64,000 nt of DNA. Origin: Cristatella mucedo. Its lineage: Eukaryota > Bryozoa > Phylactolaemata > Cristatellidae. A program made the translations under genes and the position numbers. The first letter of the stretch is position 1. Every line of letters begins with the position of its first letter. A model generated the notes under the pieces. The model was not told the DNA's origin. It made no database searches and saw nothing but the letters and a program-made list of their open reading frames with translations. Below are positions 1 through 12,221 of the stretch, in pieces. The DNA is taken from contig WPIO01000006.1 of NCBI GenBank assembly GCA_009760855.2, forward strand, positions 1,863,501-1,927,500, written 5' to 3'.

Positions 1-650
1 ATCCGGTAAGAAGCGCTTTCAAGACCGTCGCTAACAGAAGAAGCAGCAGCCACTCGTTGGCAAACGGTTTAAGCATTCGATACTGGCAATCGAAGGCTGC
101 ACCTTTGCGCTTCGTCAGAAGCGAAGCTTTATCCACTCTATCGGAAGCGAAGCTGTATCCGCACCTACGCTCTGCAGCTACCGCAAGAAAACCTATTCGA
201 ACTCCTTTGCACTGGCAGGTACATTTCGATTTCAGTGCAGCTATTAGTAAATATTATATAGCACGATAGAATAAATATACTTAAAAATATCCATTCTCAT
301 AGCTATCTAAGAGAACTCGATATCTATCCAGGCGGCACTTTACATACGTCTACTTTACCACTCGGGCCAAACCAGCGAAAAGCAGACCTTTACTGGGACA
401 GAACAAGAAGGGCAAGCATAAATGCTGAATTCTGAATTATATATTGAATCCTGAATTAGATATCAAATTCTGGATTAGATATCGAATTCGAATGTATGCA
501 CAGACCTGCAAAGCCTGCTTGCCAGAGCGAAACGACAAGTCCAGCTGTACCCTGCTTGTCTGCCCTGGTTGAATGTAGGACATTTCCCTCTAGATATTCC
601 TCCCGGACATTTCCTCAGGTATGACATTTCCCCCTATGTTGATGAATCTA
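1..650. other. Unassigned sequence
   Basis: AT-rich with no long open frame showing a domain. CTGAATTATATATTGAATCC and TGAATTAGATATCAAATTCT show a loose internal repeat of GAATT/GATATC near 425-490. Confidence 0.5.
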
Positions 651-666
651 TAACTAATAATACAGA

Positions 667-765
667 TATATATATATATATATATGAATATATATGATCA
701 AATGCATATACGAATATATATATATATATTCATATATATCAAATATATATATATATATATATATG
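667..765. repeat. (TA)n-rich microsatellite and poly-G runs
   Basis: Alternating TA with interruptions (667-765). A separate G-rich stretch with runs of 8-14 G lies at 836-905. No element is linked to either. Confidence 0.9.
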
Positions 766-944
766 CATGATCAAATGATCTAATTAAGTTCACGCTCTAT
801 TGAAATAAAATCGGGGGAAATGTCCAGGGGGAATGTCGGGGGGGGGGTAATAAGGGGGGATGTGGGGGGGGGGGGGGGAGTCGGGGGGGGGGGGAGAGTC
901 AGGGGAGGAGTCACGGGGGAATTCCACACCAGCCCTGGTTTGGC

Positions 945-1090
945 CTAGGGATTAAGGTGCTCGCCTTTGACGACCGAGACAAAGATGAATGCATTAGATG
1001 ACCGAAGTCGTGGGGTTCGAGCCTCATGGCATATGTGAAGCGAAGCGTCTGTATAGAGAATAAGTTCTCTTGTGGCGCTATATTTACAAA
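945..1090 (+). repeat. SINE A copy, long subfamily
   Basis: A tRNA-like head with A box TGGCCTAGGGATTAAGGTGC and B box GGGGTTCGAGCC, then the tail AGAGAATAAGTTCTCTTGTGGCGCTATA. Between the two boxes there is an extra segment (GACAAAGATGAATGCATT...) shared with copies at 8740 and 61120. A (TA)n tract follows. Confidence 0.75.
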
Positions 1091-1129
1091 TGATATATAT
1101 ATATATATATAACTCTATTTATTTGACTC

Positions 1130-4029
1130 TTACTGATAGGGTCGTCTCATCTCAGCAGTCCGTCCTCGTCGTCCTCGGCTGCCGGCTCGCAATGGAAGCT
1201 GCCTCCGAACTCGGCGGCGTGGGCGGGGTAAGCAAGACATCGAAGCAAGCATGGCGCTCGAAGCCGGCCTGCGACGGCGCGCGCTCTCTCCAATCGTCCT
1301 CGACGAACTGCCGAGGTGCCTGCAGCTCTCGCCAGCCGGTGCGGCGGCTTCAGCGTCGGAAGGGGGCGGTGAGCTCGATCGGTGTCGCCCTGCTGACGTC
1401 ACTAGCATCGCTGCAGCTGACGGCATCGAGGCGCTATCGGTGAAGTTGCCTACTTTCTGCCGTACCGAGCTTTCTGCTCACTCTCCCTCCCCCGCCCTCT
1501 CCCCCCCCCCCCTGAGAGACGCCTGCCTGACTACTATATTAGGCAGTGCGCCCCGGATAATTCGCCCAGTTGATGAAGAATGATGAAGTAAGATCTAGAG
1601 ACTGGGTATTTTCTTACAGCTGCCCGACCACGGTGGCACATGCTTTCGAGTGCCCCTTTTTTGAAATGCAAAATAAGTCGATGGCATGGAGAAGGACAAT
1701 AAAATGAGAGAAGCCGGACATTAGACTGGTGTGCTACCCATTTACTGCACACAGCTGCTGCCCTCCATGCACGTAATCAAGTCGTCAGTCGATCGATACC
1801 CCCACAAAAAAGAACTAGCTTTCTCTTTGCAGACTCGACCACCCAAATTGTTAGCCGGAATTTTTTGGAGCCATAAACCGACACTCAGCCGACGAGGAAT
1901 AAATGAACGGTGAACAGAGACGGCATCGCGATAATGTTTTGCTAGCCTCCTAAATTTTGGTTAAAAAACTAGGAATTTTGAAAATTCTGAAATTGGAAAA
2001 TTCTGATTACTAAATTCGGCAGCAGCAGCAGCGGCGATCCTTTGACGTAAATATAAATGTCCGCTGGTGACCAACTTGAGCAGCCTGCTCCGAGCAGCCT
2101 CGTCCTCGTGGCGAAGATCTGGCATTGCTTTATGAACAAACGACACCGTATCAGCCGATTATTCGGCGGCGGGCTTGCATGTGAGCTGCTCGGAGAGCTA
2201 CCAGTGGCCATAATTCCCCAAGAAGCCCGACTGCATGGCGCCGAGAGCGCGGAACATCAGAGCGCTGGCACCGTTGCAGCATCTACTCCCCTGGGTAGGT
2301 CCGACCGTGGCAAATAACTCCGGATCGCTCTCACTTGCTTGGCCGTACTCCCGCGAGTGCATTAAGCATGCTCAAACTCACCTCATTGCCGTAGTTCATG
2401 ATGTTATGTATCGTAATGAGGGCTTTGAAAACGACAATCCAATTCGAGGATTGCGTTCTTTCGATGAGCAAGTCGGCCATCTGCGGTGTGGACACGTTCG
2501 GTTCGTTGGTGCACTGCAGGAGATCTGCAAGCCAAAATACGACGGCGGCCCTAGCTTACAGCACGAATGCCACTTCGTGGACGAGCCACGATTTCGCGAC
2601 TAGCGGTTCTCGCCGAGAAAGCAGGCGCCGCCAGCCTCAGCTGCAAGTTTCGATAGCCAGCGGAAGCTCTCGTTGGAGGGAGGGCAGGTCACTCGAAGCT
2701 ATGGAGTCGCGTCGCGACTGCGGGGCGATCCCAAGAACGGGTTTGTTTGCTGGCAGGAAATTCGCCGACCGGCCTTCCTCTGAAACCGAGAACCATCAGT
2801 GCTGACTGCGTCCATTGGCTGACTGACTGACGCCACTTTCGTGAAGCAGTGGAGCATGGAAGCACACAGCTGGTGCCCACTCAGTACATTGACAACCTCT
2901 CCCCGGCTATTCCAAGCCACCGTGCATCCAGAACCACAAGGATTGTAGCAACTGACATAGTGAATGAATGAATGAATGAGTGCGCAAAATACTAGTTTGC
3001 ATTCCCGTGCTTCCCCTTATAGTTTAGGCCGGTACGTGTACAAACAGTAACAGTAATGCAAAAAGTAAAGATAAGGTAGAAAACAAAGCTGGCCCCAACA
3101 AAGTAATGCACGACAGCCTGGACGAGGGAACGTGAGCGATCGCTTTTTCATGCAACTTGCGAGTTTCCATTACTGAACTGCAACATGCAAACGTTCTGTG
3201 GCCGTCTCATCGCCATTCGTTTAAAATGTCACGCCTAAACATTTCGAGCCCTTATCGAACAACTCGAGCCTAAACCGCAGGTTTTGCTGACTGGCAAAAC
3301 AGTTAGCAGACTGGAAAAACAGTCTGTCGACCGAACAGCGATATGGTGTTAAGCAGAAAATTGCCCAGGCTGCCGACCTTGATCAGCATATTGATCATCA
3401 TCCTGCCGCAAAAGCCGTCCCGATTTCGCTGCCGTCAAAAAGCCAAAGGCAAATATCCACCTTCAATTCGAGGCACATTTTCCTGGAGAGAAATTGCAAG
3501 CACATCCTGCCGGCAAGCTGCCGTCGCCATTGCACTTTGGTTTAGGCATCTAAACCGCGGCGGCAGGAGTCGAGTCTGCCCTGGCTGCTGCTCGCTCACA
3601 GCTTGCTCTTCTCAGATGTTCTAATAATTCTTAATTCTCAATTCTAATTCTGATAATTCTAATTCTAATGCACCGCTAGCTAGAAAGTCCGCCGAAACCA
3701 GGCGCGACAACCCTTGCACCGTCTTCTCGCTAGGACCTCCAGGAATCGTTCAAGCACCGACGCACTGACGACTTCTACACGATTCAGCAGCCACACCCAC
3801 CCCTCCCCCTTCGCCTGTGCTCGCCTCTTCGCCATCTGCCGACCATGCTGGCACGTCCTTTCCGGCTGTCCATCGCTTCTAATTTGCCACTTCGTCGACT
3901 GCAACCGCTCGGCTGCTCTGATCCTTTCGCCAGTCGATAGATGCCCGTGCGAGACGAATGCCGGCGGCTGCCGATCGGCACACGCTGCAGCAGCAGCAGC
4001 TGAGCCTGAAATTCTTCTCGGCGTTGGAC
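1130..4029. other. Unassigned sequence, moderately GC-rich start
   Basis: The region 1130-1510 is GC-rich with overlapping frames on both strands. The rest shows no domain, element or RNA that I recognise. Confidence 0.4.
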
Positions 4030-4176
4030 TGCCTCTCACTATCACTATCCTCTTTCAGATTTCTCCTTCTCTTTCTATATATCTCACGTCTCTCTCAGAT
4101 GTCTCTCTCTCCCTCTCCCTCTTTCTCACCTCTGCCAATTCACTCCCTCTCACTTCTCTCTATCACAACCTCACTC

Positions 4177-4236
<60 letters not shown>

Positions 4237-4380
4237 CGCTCTCTCTCTCTCTCTCTCTCTCATGCTCTCTCTCACGGTCTCTCTCAAGCTCTCTTACCTC
4301 TCTCAATTCACTCTCTCACACCTCTCTCTATCTCACTCTTTCACACCCCTATCTGTCTTACACTGTATTCTGGCTGTCAG
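4030..4380. repeat. (CT)n-rich tract
   Basis: A perfect (CT)n core at about 4171-4220, a short (CA)n, and imperfect CT/TCTC flanks. The long Ser/Leu-rich open frames over it (3714-4458) are repeat artefacts. Confidence 0.9.
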
Positions 4381-4449
4381 TCTGTTCCACTATCTTTATC
4401 TGTCTCCCACTGCCATTCTGCTTGGATAAATTATCCAGCATCTCCTGAC

Positions 4450-6570
4450 TCGGAGTAGAAGTGGCGAAGCTAGACTTTTCTTCAAGCTGGGTGCGAAATT
4501 TTTATGTAGGGGGCAAGACTCCCATAGATTTTCATGTAGGCAGGGCTAGACTCGCAGTTACAAAAATTACAATGCCAAATAATAGTATTTATTCCACTCA
4601 AATTCTTCGATTGCTCATCGAATGTAATAAAGAGGTAATTCCGTCATTGGTTAAGGTGGGGGCGTAGGAATAGAGGGCGGTCGGTGAGGGGCAAATTACC
4701 CCTGCCCCTCCCTGTCTCTGTCACTACCAAACAGAACGCTTACGAGTGAATGCGATCGCTGAGCCGAAGTTGCAACTTGCTTAGCCATCGAGAGCTGCTC
4801 GAGTGCCTGCTTTTGCCTTCCCCATTCGTAATGCGGAGCAATTACTCGCAAGCAGCCCAGATGCAGCACCACCCTTGACATGGCATCTCCAGATCGATAC
4901 ACGTCAAGAGCTGTGGCCAGCCAGCAGTTAACGTAGCGTTATTGCAACTCATCAGTTAAACTAATCAGTTACACAGCGGCAGGTAGCTGCCGAGGGTCTT
5001 GCTCGATACAGATCAGGCCACCCACGCTATAGCAGACTACACGCTCTACAGGACGGTTAATCTTATTTATAGGAAGTGTCGTCGACGTTGTGGGAGACTT
5101 CAAAAAGGCCGTTCTGTCTACTACACCGAGGAAGTGCATCACCTCCGTTAGGCAATGACGAATGCCTCTCCCTTCTAACTCTTCCCTCTCCCTCCCTCTC
5201 TCTCTCTCTCTCTCACTCTCTCTCCATTCTACCAACTCGCTGTGGCTGCTAAATCGCAAGCCCTGGGATTGACGTCACTAGCCAGCGTAACTGACTTTCT
5301 TTGGGACTTCTGCCTTCCTAAACCGGTAATCAAATGGGCTCCATCCAGTCCGATCAGGTGTCACGCTGGCATCATTGACTCCCTCACCGGCTTCACTCGG
5401 ACTCACTGACCTCGGTCGAAAGCGTACACCAGCTAGTGCATACAGAACCTGCACTTAAGCCTGAGCACTAGCACAGCTCAGCGATGCACTACTAGCTCAG
5501 GCAAAGCATTCGGGCGCGATTGCGACGCTGCTATTTCGTCACGAAATTCTGCGTGGCTGGACGAAGTTACTTCTTCGGATCGCTTGTCGTTGCTGCGGCA
5601 GTGATTGTAGTTGCACATTGCTCTGCGATACTAGAATTATCTAACTCCAAGATCTACTGACGTTATCCGTTAACGTGCACAAAACAAAGGCTTCGCGAGC
5701 CAGTAGAACACTGCTGCCGATGTGCGAGGTTGGTAAGAAATAAAGTAAAGAAGTAATTAACAAGTGGCTAAAGTATTCTGAAATACACTTGACCTAAAAC
5801 CCGTGCGGCTACGTCAACCAAAACGGACAGGGTATGAGCAAGGCTGCCAATTTGGTCTGCTCATTAATTGGCTCACCTTCTCTAACAGCTCAATCTGGGG
5901 CAGGAGGATGCGATTTGGGCAAACGTCAGTAAGCTACCAAGCAGCAGCTGATTGGTGCTAGCCGAGCTCCGAGACGATCGTGTTTAACGACTAGGTTATG
6001 ACATTTATTGACTACATTATGAACTCGAGTACTGCAGCAGGCAAATCTTTATTGACCGAATGCCGGTGGAAGCAGCTAAAAATGATTTAACTGCCTCGTT
6101 TATATGGTGACACAAGACCCTCGGCGGCATTCAGCCCAATTGCAGTAGGCAACAGAGATTTGCCTGTTTCAGCACTCAAACTCTCAAGAACTGCATCGGA
6201 TAGGGTCAGCATCTTACTGCTGGGCCAAGATCTAGCATCGAATGCCCTTCCGTGGGAACCACACTAAGGAGGCTGCAAAGAATCTGCACCTGCTTGCTTA
6301 TTTCGCAGAAGAATCGCCCGATAACGTCGTAGTGTTTGCTAAGTTCGACAAGCTGGTAAGGGAATCGACTCCTTTAGTAATATTGCAATGGTCAACATTG
6401 ATGATGAAGCTTCGACCCACCCCCCCCCCCGATCGAATTTCGTCACTAAAGGACGCCTTCGGAGGCTACGTGTCCTCTACATGTGGATAAATGTTTCGAG
6501 CAGTTTGACACAACTGACTCTCTACAACTACAGCACTAACAGGAAAAACTTCCTGCTACTTTGCAGAGTA
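4450..6570. other. Unassigned sequence
   Basis: No long frame with a recognised domain. A short (CT)n lies at 5195-5223. Nothing else was seen. Confidence 0.4.
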
Positions 6571-6574
6571 TGGT

Positions 6575-6720
6575 GGGTGAGAAGAAATAATAATAATTAT
6601 AAGATATTTGCATTGCACCCTGAGCAAATTAAATCTCTTTCTAGTCACTTAACATTAGCTGTAAAGAAAGCATGTCAATTATTTAGTGATGGCACGTAAC
6701 AAAAGCAAAAATTCGGGCCT
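6575..6720 (-). mobile_element. LINE family 1, 3' end
   Basis: (AATAAT)n then TTGCATTGCACCCTGAGCAA, AATCTCTTTCTAG and CATTAGCTGTAAAG. This is the reverse complement of the family 1 3' UTR and hairpin, degraded. It sits directly before a fragment of the same family in the opposite orientation. Confidence 0.6.
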
Positions 6721-6721
6721 G

Positions 6722-7060
6722 CTAAGACAGGGATGTCACGTCTAAGTTGGTCCATGCTTTTGTCTCGTCCCATCTCAACTCCTGTAACTCATTACTATCA
6801 GGTCTTATAGCCAATGCAAAAAGGTGATATCAGTTAGTATAAAACTCTGCAGCCTTGTCTGTCGTGCGAGTTTCAGTGGCCACATTACATCACTTCTCGC
6901 CGACATGCAATGGCTCCCAATCAAGAAGCAGTGCAATCGACTTCAAGATTTTGCCACTCACTTTTAGGTCCCTTCATTCTCTGGCCCCAGCCTGCTTATC
7001 AGAACTACTCCCAAATCTGGCTAGGCATTGTACCGACTTAATTCGTTTAGCCTAAATTGT
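6722..7060 (+). pseudogene. LINE family 1 RT C-terminal fragment
   Basis: Conceptual translation with frameshifts gives SLVCRASFSGHIT, then HFSPTCNGSQSRSS (frameshifted from 'DLHWLPIKQR') and SLHSLAPACLSELL. These are hallmarks of the region C-terminal to the reverse transcriptase in CR1/L2-type LINEs. It has several stops and is non-functional. A short (GA)n tract follows at 7080-7111. Confidence 0.7.
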
Positions 7061-7129
7061 GCTTGGCAGTTACATCTGCAAGAGAGAGGAAGAGAGAGGG
7101 AGAGAGAGAGAATAAATTGTGAAATAAAG

Positions 7130-8190
7130 TGGACCAATCACAGATCGGTGTGGTACCCTATATTTTAGGGGCTACTCGGATGACCGTTGCCCGCCTACAT
7201 CAGTGCTCTGAAGTCTCCCACCAATAGAGGACCTCAACCATCGCAGTGCGGTGCCAGTATTGCCCACGGGATGATGAGAGGTGATCAAAAAGGACTAGGT
7301 GATTCTTAGTATCAAACGCTGCAGAAAGATCGAGAAAACAGGTACAGAGACTCTAAATAAGTCTGCATTCGTTAAAAGATCGTTATGCACTTGCATCGGT
7401 GCTGACTACGTGGTGATATTAGCTCTAAAACCGGACTGGAACATTCTTGATCTGTTTGAGTTATGGTTCAAGAATTGAGCTCATCTTCTAGTAGTCGTTC
7501 TCGTGTCTGATAGGAACGGCAGTAGGAACAGTGGGCTGAAGTTGCTCAAGTACTCCTGGTCTAGACAAGCCTTCTAAATGAGTGGCCTAACAAAAGCCTT
7601 TTTTAAGGATGCACAGACAGGACCTGCGGCTAGTGTCATATTTATTATGTTAGCTATGCTGAGCAGCACCAAATCTGTGTCTCTCAGAAGAACAACAATG
7701 GGTGTCGGGTCTAGAGGGCCATTTGTCTTCTTACACTCGGGAGAGGAACTTGGAGGTTAGGTCATTAGTGTCAGGCTTGAAGGTGGACATCAAGGTACCG
7801 CAGTGAATTAAGGGGATGAGTTTGGTGGGGATGTTAGCTTGGGGATGGATTCTCTAATCTTAAGGCTATCTTGTTGACAAAGAAGCTAGAGAAGCGTTCA
7901 GCTAGATCACCACTAGGATGATTGCGTTGGGTGCTGACCTGGGTGCATTAATGAGATGGTCGATTGTTGAGATTTTGTTATCGTGCCTCTGAGATTCGAC
8001 ACTGTTTAGGAAGAAGTTGGACTTGGCCATTAACTAGGATGGATTGGTATGATCTACAATGGTCACTGTATGGCAGTCGAGAGGCAGCTAGTCCTGATCT
8101 TTTGTATGCTCTCTCTCAAGCTTTCGCTTTGTAGTCTTATGCTAGTTCAGTGTCTGCAGTAAACCACAGCTCTTCCGTAGCAATCAGACA
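7130..8190 (-). pseudogene. LINE family 1 RT region, decayed
   Basis: Nucleotide sequence parallels the better copy at 37490-38105: both share GATCGAG..AA in the motif A region, and GTCTAGAGG / GTCCAGAGG further upstream of the RT domain. No open frame of useful length survives. The last part also matches 35600-35875, so it extends 5' of the RT domain. Confidence 0.6.
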
Positions 8191-8735
8191 TCTGGATGTT
8201 GGTCAGCAAATAAAGGTCTGCAAGACATGGTTTCGAAGTAATTTCAAAATGAGCAGTCTCGTTGTGCTTTCGACATAAGATCGCTGGCTGCCTGGGATTC
8301 GTTACGTCTGACCAGTGAGCTTCCCAGGCACCAGGAATTCCTCCTGCACAGCATGCTCCAGCTGTACAACGGCTCCTTCGTCAGGTTACAACCTCTGACA
8401 CTTAATGTCGGGTCACTAATGCTTGCATGCACGCGGGTGGGCTGAAGCCAGACGGGCAGCAGGCAGACGTGCTGATCTCTCATCAGCACGTTATCCGACA
8501 GCAGCCTACTTTTCTCTTCCTGCTGAGCCAACTACACATAAAAGTGTCCGCAATTGTAGTTGTATCTGTGTAACAGCTTTGAAGAGGGCCTACAGCCTGT
8601 CTCAGCCACGTCTATGCATATCGACATGTGTGTGTTTGTGTGTTCGCTGAATAAACACGTGGTCCCGTTCACACGTAAAGCTTCTACTTCTCATTCTTTA
8701 TTTTGCTGAGCACTGAAGAATGGTGGGAAACAAGC
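8190..8735. other. Unassigned sequence
   Basis: No recognised element. A short (TG)n lies near 8628-8642. Confidence 0.4.
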
Positions 8736-8739
8736 CGAC

Positions 8740-8930
8740 TCCCGCACCCTGATAAATACAAATAAGCAAATGGAAGGGTGCCCTTACAGAACTTGATCTC
8801 TGCTCAGGCGTTTCACACATGCCACGAGGCTCGAGCCCGCGACCTAAGTCTTCAAACACGTTCACCTTGACCTTGTTCGAGGCTAGCATCTTCACCAGTG
8901 ATCTAGACCAGCTGGTGTGGCCACACGCAG
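8740..8930 (-). repeat. SINE A copy, long subfamily
   Basis: On the minus strand the head reads CTGGTCTAGATCACTGG, and the B box is GGGCTCGAGCC. The tail is CGCCTGAGCAGAGATCAAGTTCTGTAAGGG. The extra segment AAGGTCAAGGTGAACGTGTT lies between the boxes, as in the other long copies. Confidence 0.7.
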
Positions 8931-8934
8931 CAGC

Positions 8935-9480
8935 AGCAGCAGCACGGCAGCCATAGCTCGGTACGAGAGGCCAAGGGCAAGGGCAACGAGCGCCGGTGCT
9001 ACTGCTGTGCATGCCGCCGCCCCGGCTCGCGGGCAGCAGCAGCAGCCTCGGTGGCGCCGGGAAGCACCGGCAAGAGGGATCTGGCTAGCCAGGGAGAGCA
9101 GGTCTCGCTCTTCCGCTGCCGCCGCCGCTGCCGCCGGCCACGACGTCGAGCAGGAGGCGCCAAGCTTTCGAAGAAGCTCTGTGCGCGCCGCGGCGGCTTC
9201 GATGCCTCGGCCGCCCCCGCTCAGAGCCGCGTCAAAATGCAAGCCTGAGCTCGAACGCGAGAGGAGAAAAAGCAGTCCCGCCCCGAAGCTTGTCGGCCGG
9301 TCGGCGGGGCGAAAGCGTCCGGGTCTGCGCCGGCCGGCCGGCCGCCCGCGAGCTACCCAGCGAGCATCCGGCACGCACTGACTCGGTCCCGCACTCCCTC
9401 GCTTGAGAGCCGCCCTCAGACGAGTCGAGACGGCGGAGGCTGCACAGCAGCGGCGGCAGCAAAGCACTCGAACGCTTTGA
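8935..9480. promoter_or_regulatory. CpG-rich block, candidate CpG island
   Basis: A GC-rich, CpG-dense stretch with CAG/GCC runs and GGCCGGCCGGCC near 9330. Long open frames on both strands (8917-9381 +, 8892-9605 -) read Ala/Arg/Ser-rich low complexity and show no domain, so they are treated as composition artefacts. No adjacent gene is recognised. Confidence 0.35.
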
Positions 9481-10299
9481 GGCTTCCGAATCCCCCCTTC
9501 CCCCTCCCTGAGGCTCGAAACGGCAGCGACTGCTTGGAGCTCCCGACAAACTAGGCTGTGTGCGTCTCTGCGTGCATTCTCTGGGCGAAGTGCCAGCAGG
9601 AGCAAGCGCTGAGACTTCCTCTTGGCCGTTCGAAGTCAAGTGGGTGGGGGGCCGCACGATCGCGTCTGGTCGTCCAGGCCAGTCCATAATCGCATCTGCT
9701 GAATTTCGCCGCGAGCGTGGAACGAAAGCTCGAGCGGCTGGTGGCTCGAAGACGCGAGCCACCAGCCGCCGAAGCAGCTCTTTCGCTGCAAGCCACTTCT
9801 TCTTGTGGCAGCAGCTCAGCATCGACTTCAGCTCAATAATGGCAGCTAATTACACCATTACCCTTGCGCCTTGCGATTGGCTGCTGATTATCATTGGACG
9901 TTGCCGAGACCGAAGTTCCTACGGGGTGTGAGGGGGAGTGCCCCCTCCCCCTGACTATCTGCTTTGCTGCAGCGTCGTGAATTAATCGAATCGAGGCGGA
10001 AGAGAGGACCAGTCTATTTGAGCCTCGCAACCAGATGAGACTTCAAAACGGAGCGAGATTAACGCGATCGAAAGGGCACTGCTATCTGACAGAAAGCGGA
10101 ATCCGCATCGACTACTGGCTCACGGCCTCCGTCCGCCGAACAGTCTCACTTTAAGAAGGCGTGCCAGACAAAGGCAGCTGCCTGAAATCGTCCGAGACGC
10201 CGAGGGACTAGCGAAGAATTAAATTTCGAAGCCGTTCCAGCAGCGCTGGGCACCGGGCTCCAGGCAAACGCGGCTCTCAGCAGTGAACTTGATAATACG

Positions 10300-10440
10300 A
10301 TTATAATACGATTCATTTGTATAGCGCCCTGAGAGAACCTGATCTCTATTCAGGCGCTTCACATATGCCTCGGGGCTCGAGCTCGCGACCTCGTCCAGAC
10401 CTGATGGATCGAGGCAAGCACCTTTACGGCTGGGCCAAAG
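10300..10440 (-). repeat. SINE A copy
   Basis: The + strand reads TATAGCGCCCTGAGAGAACC, then the tail hairpin and ATTCAGGCGCTTCACATATG, then the B box complement CTCGAGCTCGCGACC and the A box complement CTGGGCCAAAG. It is a short-form copy, antisense to the window, with flank AATCGTATTATAATCG downstream of its tail. Confidence 0.75.
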
Positions 10441-10956
10441 CAGCTCCTCGGCGATCGTGCTCAGCGGCAGCCGCAGGTGTCCTATCGAATCGCTATTCAA
10501 CTAAAGTGATTGCTCAAACTTTGCGAACGAAGCCGGGTTACAAACTGGGACTTCCAGGACGAGTACAAAGTGCATCTCGACGGTCTGCAGCGCCCAAGGC
10601 TGGCTTGTCCTCCTTCTCCAGGTGAGTAAGACGACGTTTTACTGGGGCAAACACTGCAAGAAACTCACTCGCCGCCCGGAAGCGTACAGAAAGCCGACTA
10701 TTTATTGCCTACGACTTCAGGCCAAACGGCAGAGCGCGACTGGTGAGCCGAGGGGCAGCAGCAGCAGCACGGACCGATAGCAGATGCGGCATCGATTTTT
10801 CTAGAAAGCTCCCGGGTGTGAATATTACGCAGGACCGACGTGGCAAGCTTGCTCGGCTCTGTCTCGCGCAGACGATTCAGATTGAGTGTGCCCCAAGCAG
10901 CGGAAACGACCAGTCTAGCGAAGCAGTCGACTTCGACGAGCGCTTCTAAGGCGAAG

Positions 10957-10965
10957 TACTAGTAA

Positions 10966-10997
<32 letters not shown>

Positions 10998-11034
10998 CTA
11001 GTAGTAGTAGTACTAGTAGTAGTAGTAGTAGTAG
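10957..11034. repeat. (TAG)n trinucleotide tract
   Basis: About 25 units of TAG/AGT, interrupted by ACTAGT. Confidence 0.92.
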
Positions 11035-11572
11035 ATGCTTGAGAAGCTGAGACCAAGCACCGCGTGAGATAATACGCTAGCTAACAGGGCAGACCGTGCG
11101 GGCTCTTCAACAGAATCGGACAGAGCAACTGGCCTCTACAACCCCTGGGCAGCGGTGCCTCGAAGCAGCAGCAGTGGCAGCAGCAGCACGAGAAGGACTC
11201 GACTCGGTGCTACCCGGCCGTCGGCCAGTCGGCCTGCTCCTTCTGCTGCCAACCCATTGCTTAACCGAAGCCTGAGCGAACATACAGTGCACGGACCGGT
11301 GAATATTTCTTTAATAGGAGGTGTGTCGAGGTCAACACCTCCCTCACCTCCGAAGTCCTTCCCTTCCTATCCCGGCATTGGATCGAACATCCAACGGCAG
11401 ATTTAGAACACATTCTCATTTGCCGGGGAGATTGTGAGTAGTAAGTTGCATAATTTGTGTTGGCCACGATTTCCCGGTGACTTTTTTCAAGTGCTCGCCA
11501 ATGAAATGGGTAGCGGTAGCGGGCACATTTCACGACAGCGTGTACTTTCTAGCGAAGCCAAGCAGCTTAGCA

Positions 11573-11786
11573 CACACAAACACACACACAACACACAACA
11601 CACACACACACACTGCAAGAAAGAACTCTTTGCTTCCCTTAGCTACGAAGCGATGCTACACAGACCGATCAGTAGGGCTCTGCATTTGCTTATACGTGTT
11701 CAGATTCACACCCGCGCGCACACACACACACGCACACGCGTGCGCGCGCACGCGCGCGCGCACGCACGCGCACGCGCACACACAGG
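11573..11786. repeat. (CA)n and mixed (CA/CG)n, Z-DNA-prone
   Basis: (CA)n at 11573-11614, then at 11705-11786 a long alternating purine-pyrimidine run mixing CA and CG, including GCGCGCACGCGCGCGCGCAC. Confidence 0.9.
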
Positions 11787-12221
11787 TGTACCTGTGCACA
11801 TACCTATTTATCCCATGTATTTGCCCCTTGCTAAACCAGGCATTTCGCAATTTGCTCCAAATGCGGAAGCTGTGGGCTTGAAACGAATTCTTGCGGTCAC
11901 GTCCTTTTTTTTTTAATTGGACATGTCAACATCGACAAGCAACGTTAGCCTGCCTGCCTTGTAAATGTAAAAAAAAAAGAGGGATGAGGGGATCTGGTAT
12001 CGGTTCACCGCCTCCACCCACCACCCATTCCACGGGGCAGAGCAGTTCTGGCCGCCGGGCAGTCAGCCCAGACCCACCGTCAGCAAAGCTACTACAGCTG
12101 CGGTTCATGGCGCTTTAGCCAATTCCATTCCATTGGCTGAAACAGCTGGAGCTCGCTCCTCCGACCCTTGCCCTCCACTGGCAGGACTTCCGCCGGCACG
12201 ACTTGACTTCCGCCTTCTGGA

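Larger units (their letters stand above)
9480..11560. other. Unassigned sequence between CpG block and microsatellites
   Basis: Apart from the SINE at 10300 and the (TAG)n tract, nothing is assigned. Frames at 9232-9822 (-) and 10317-10625 (+) lack domains. Confidence 0.4.

Noticed and set aside
8892-9822. Long minus-strand frames of 237 and 196 codons
   Set aside because: GC-rich sequence with few stop codons in all frames. The translations are Ala/Arg/Ser-rich with no domain, and overlapping frames on the other strand look the same.
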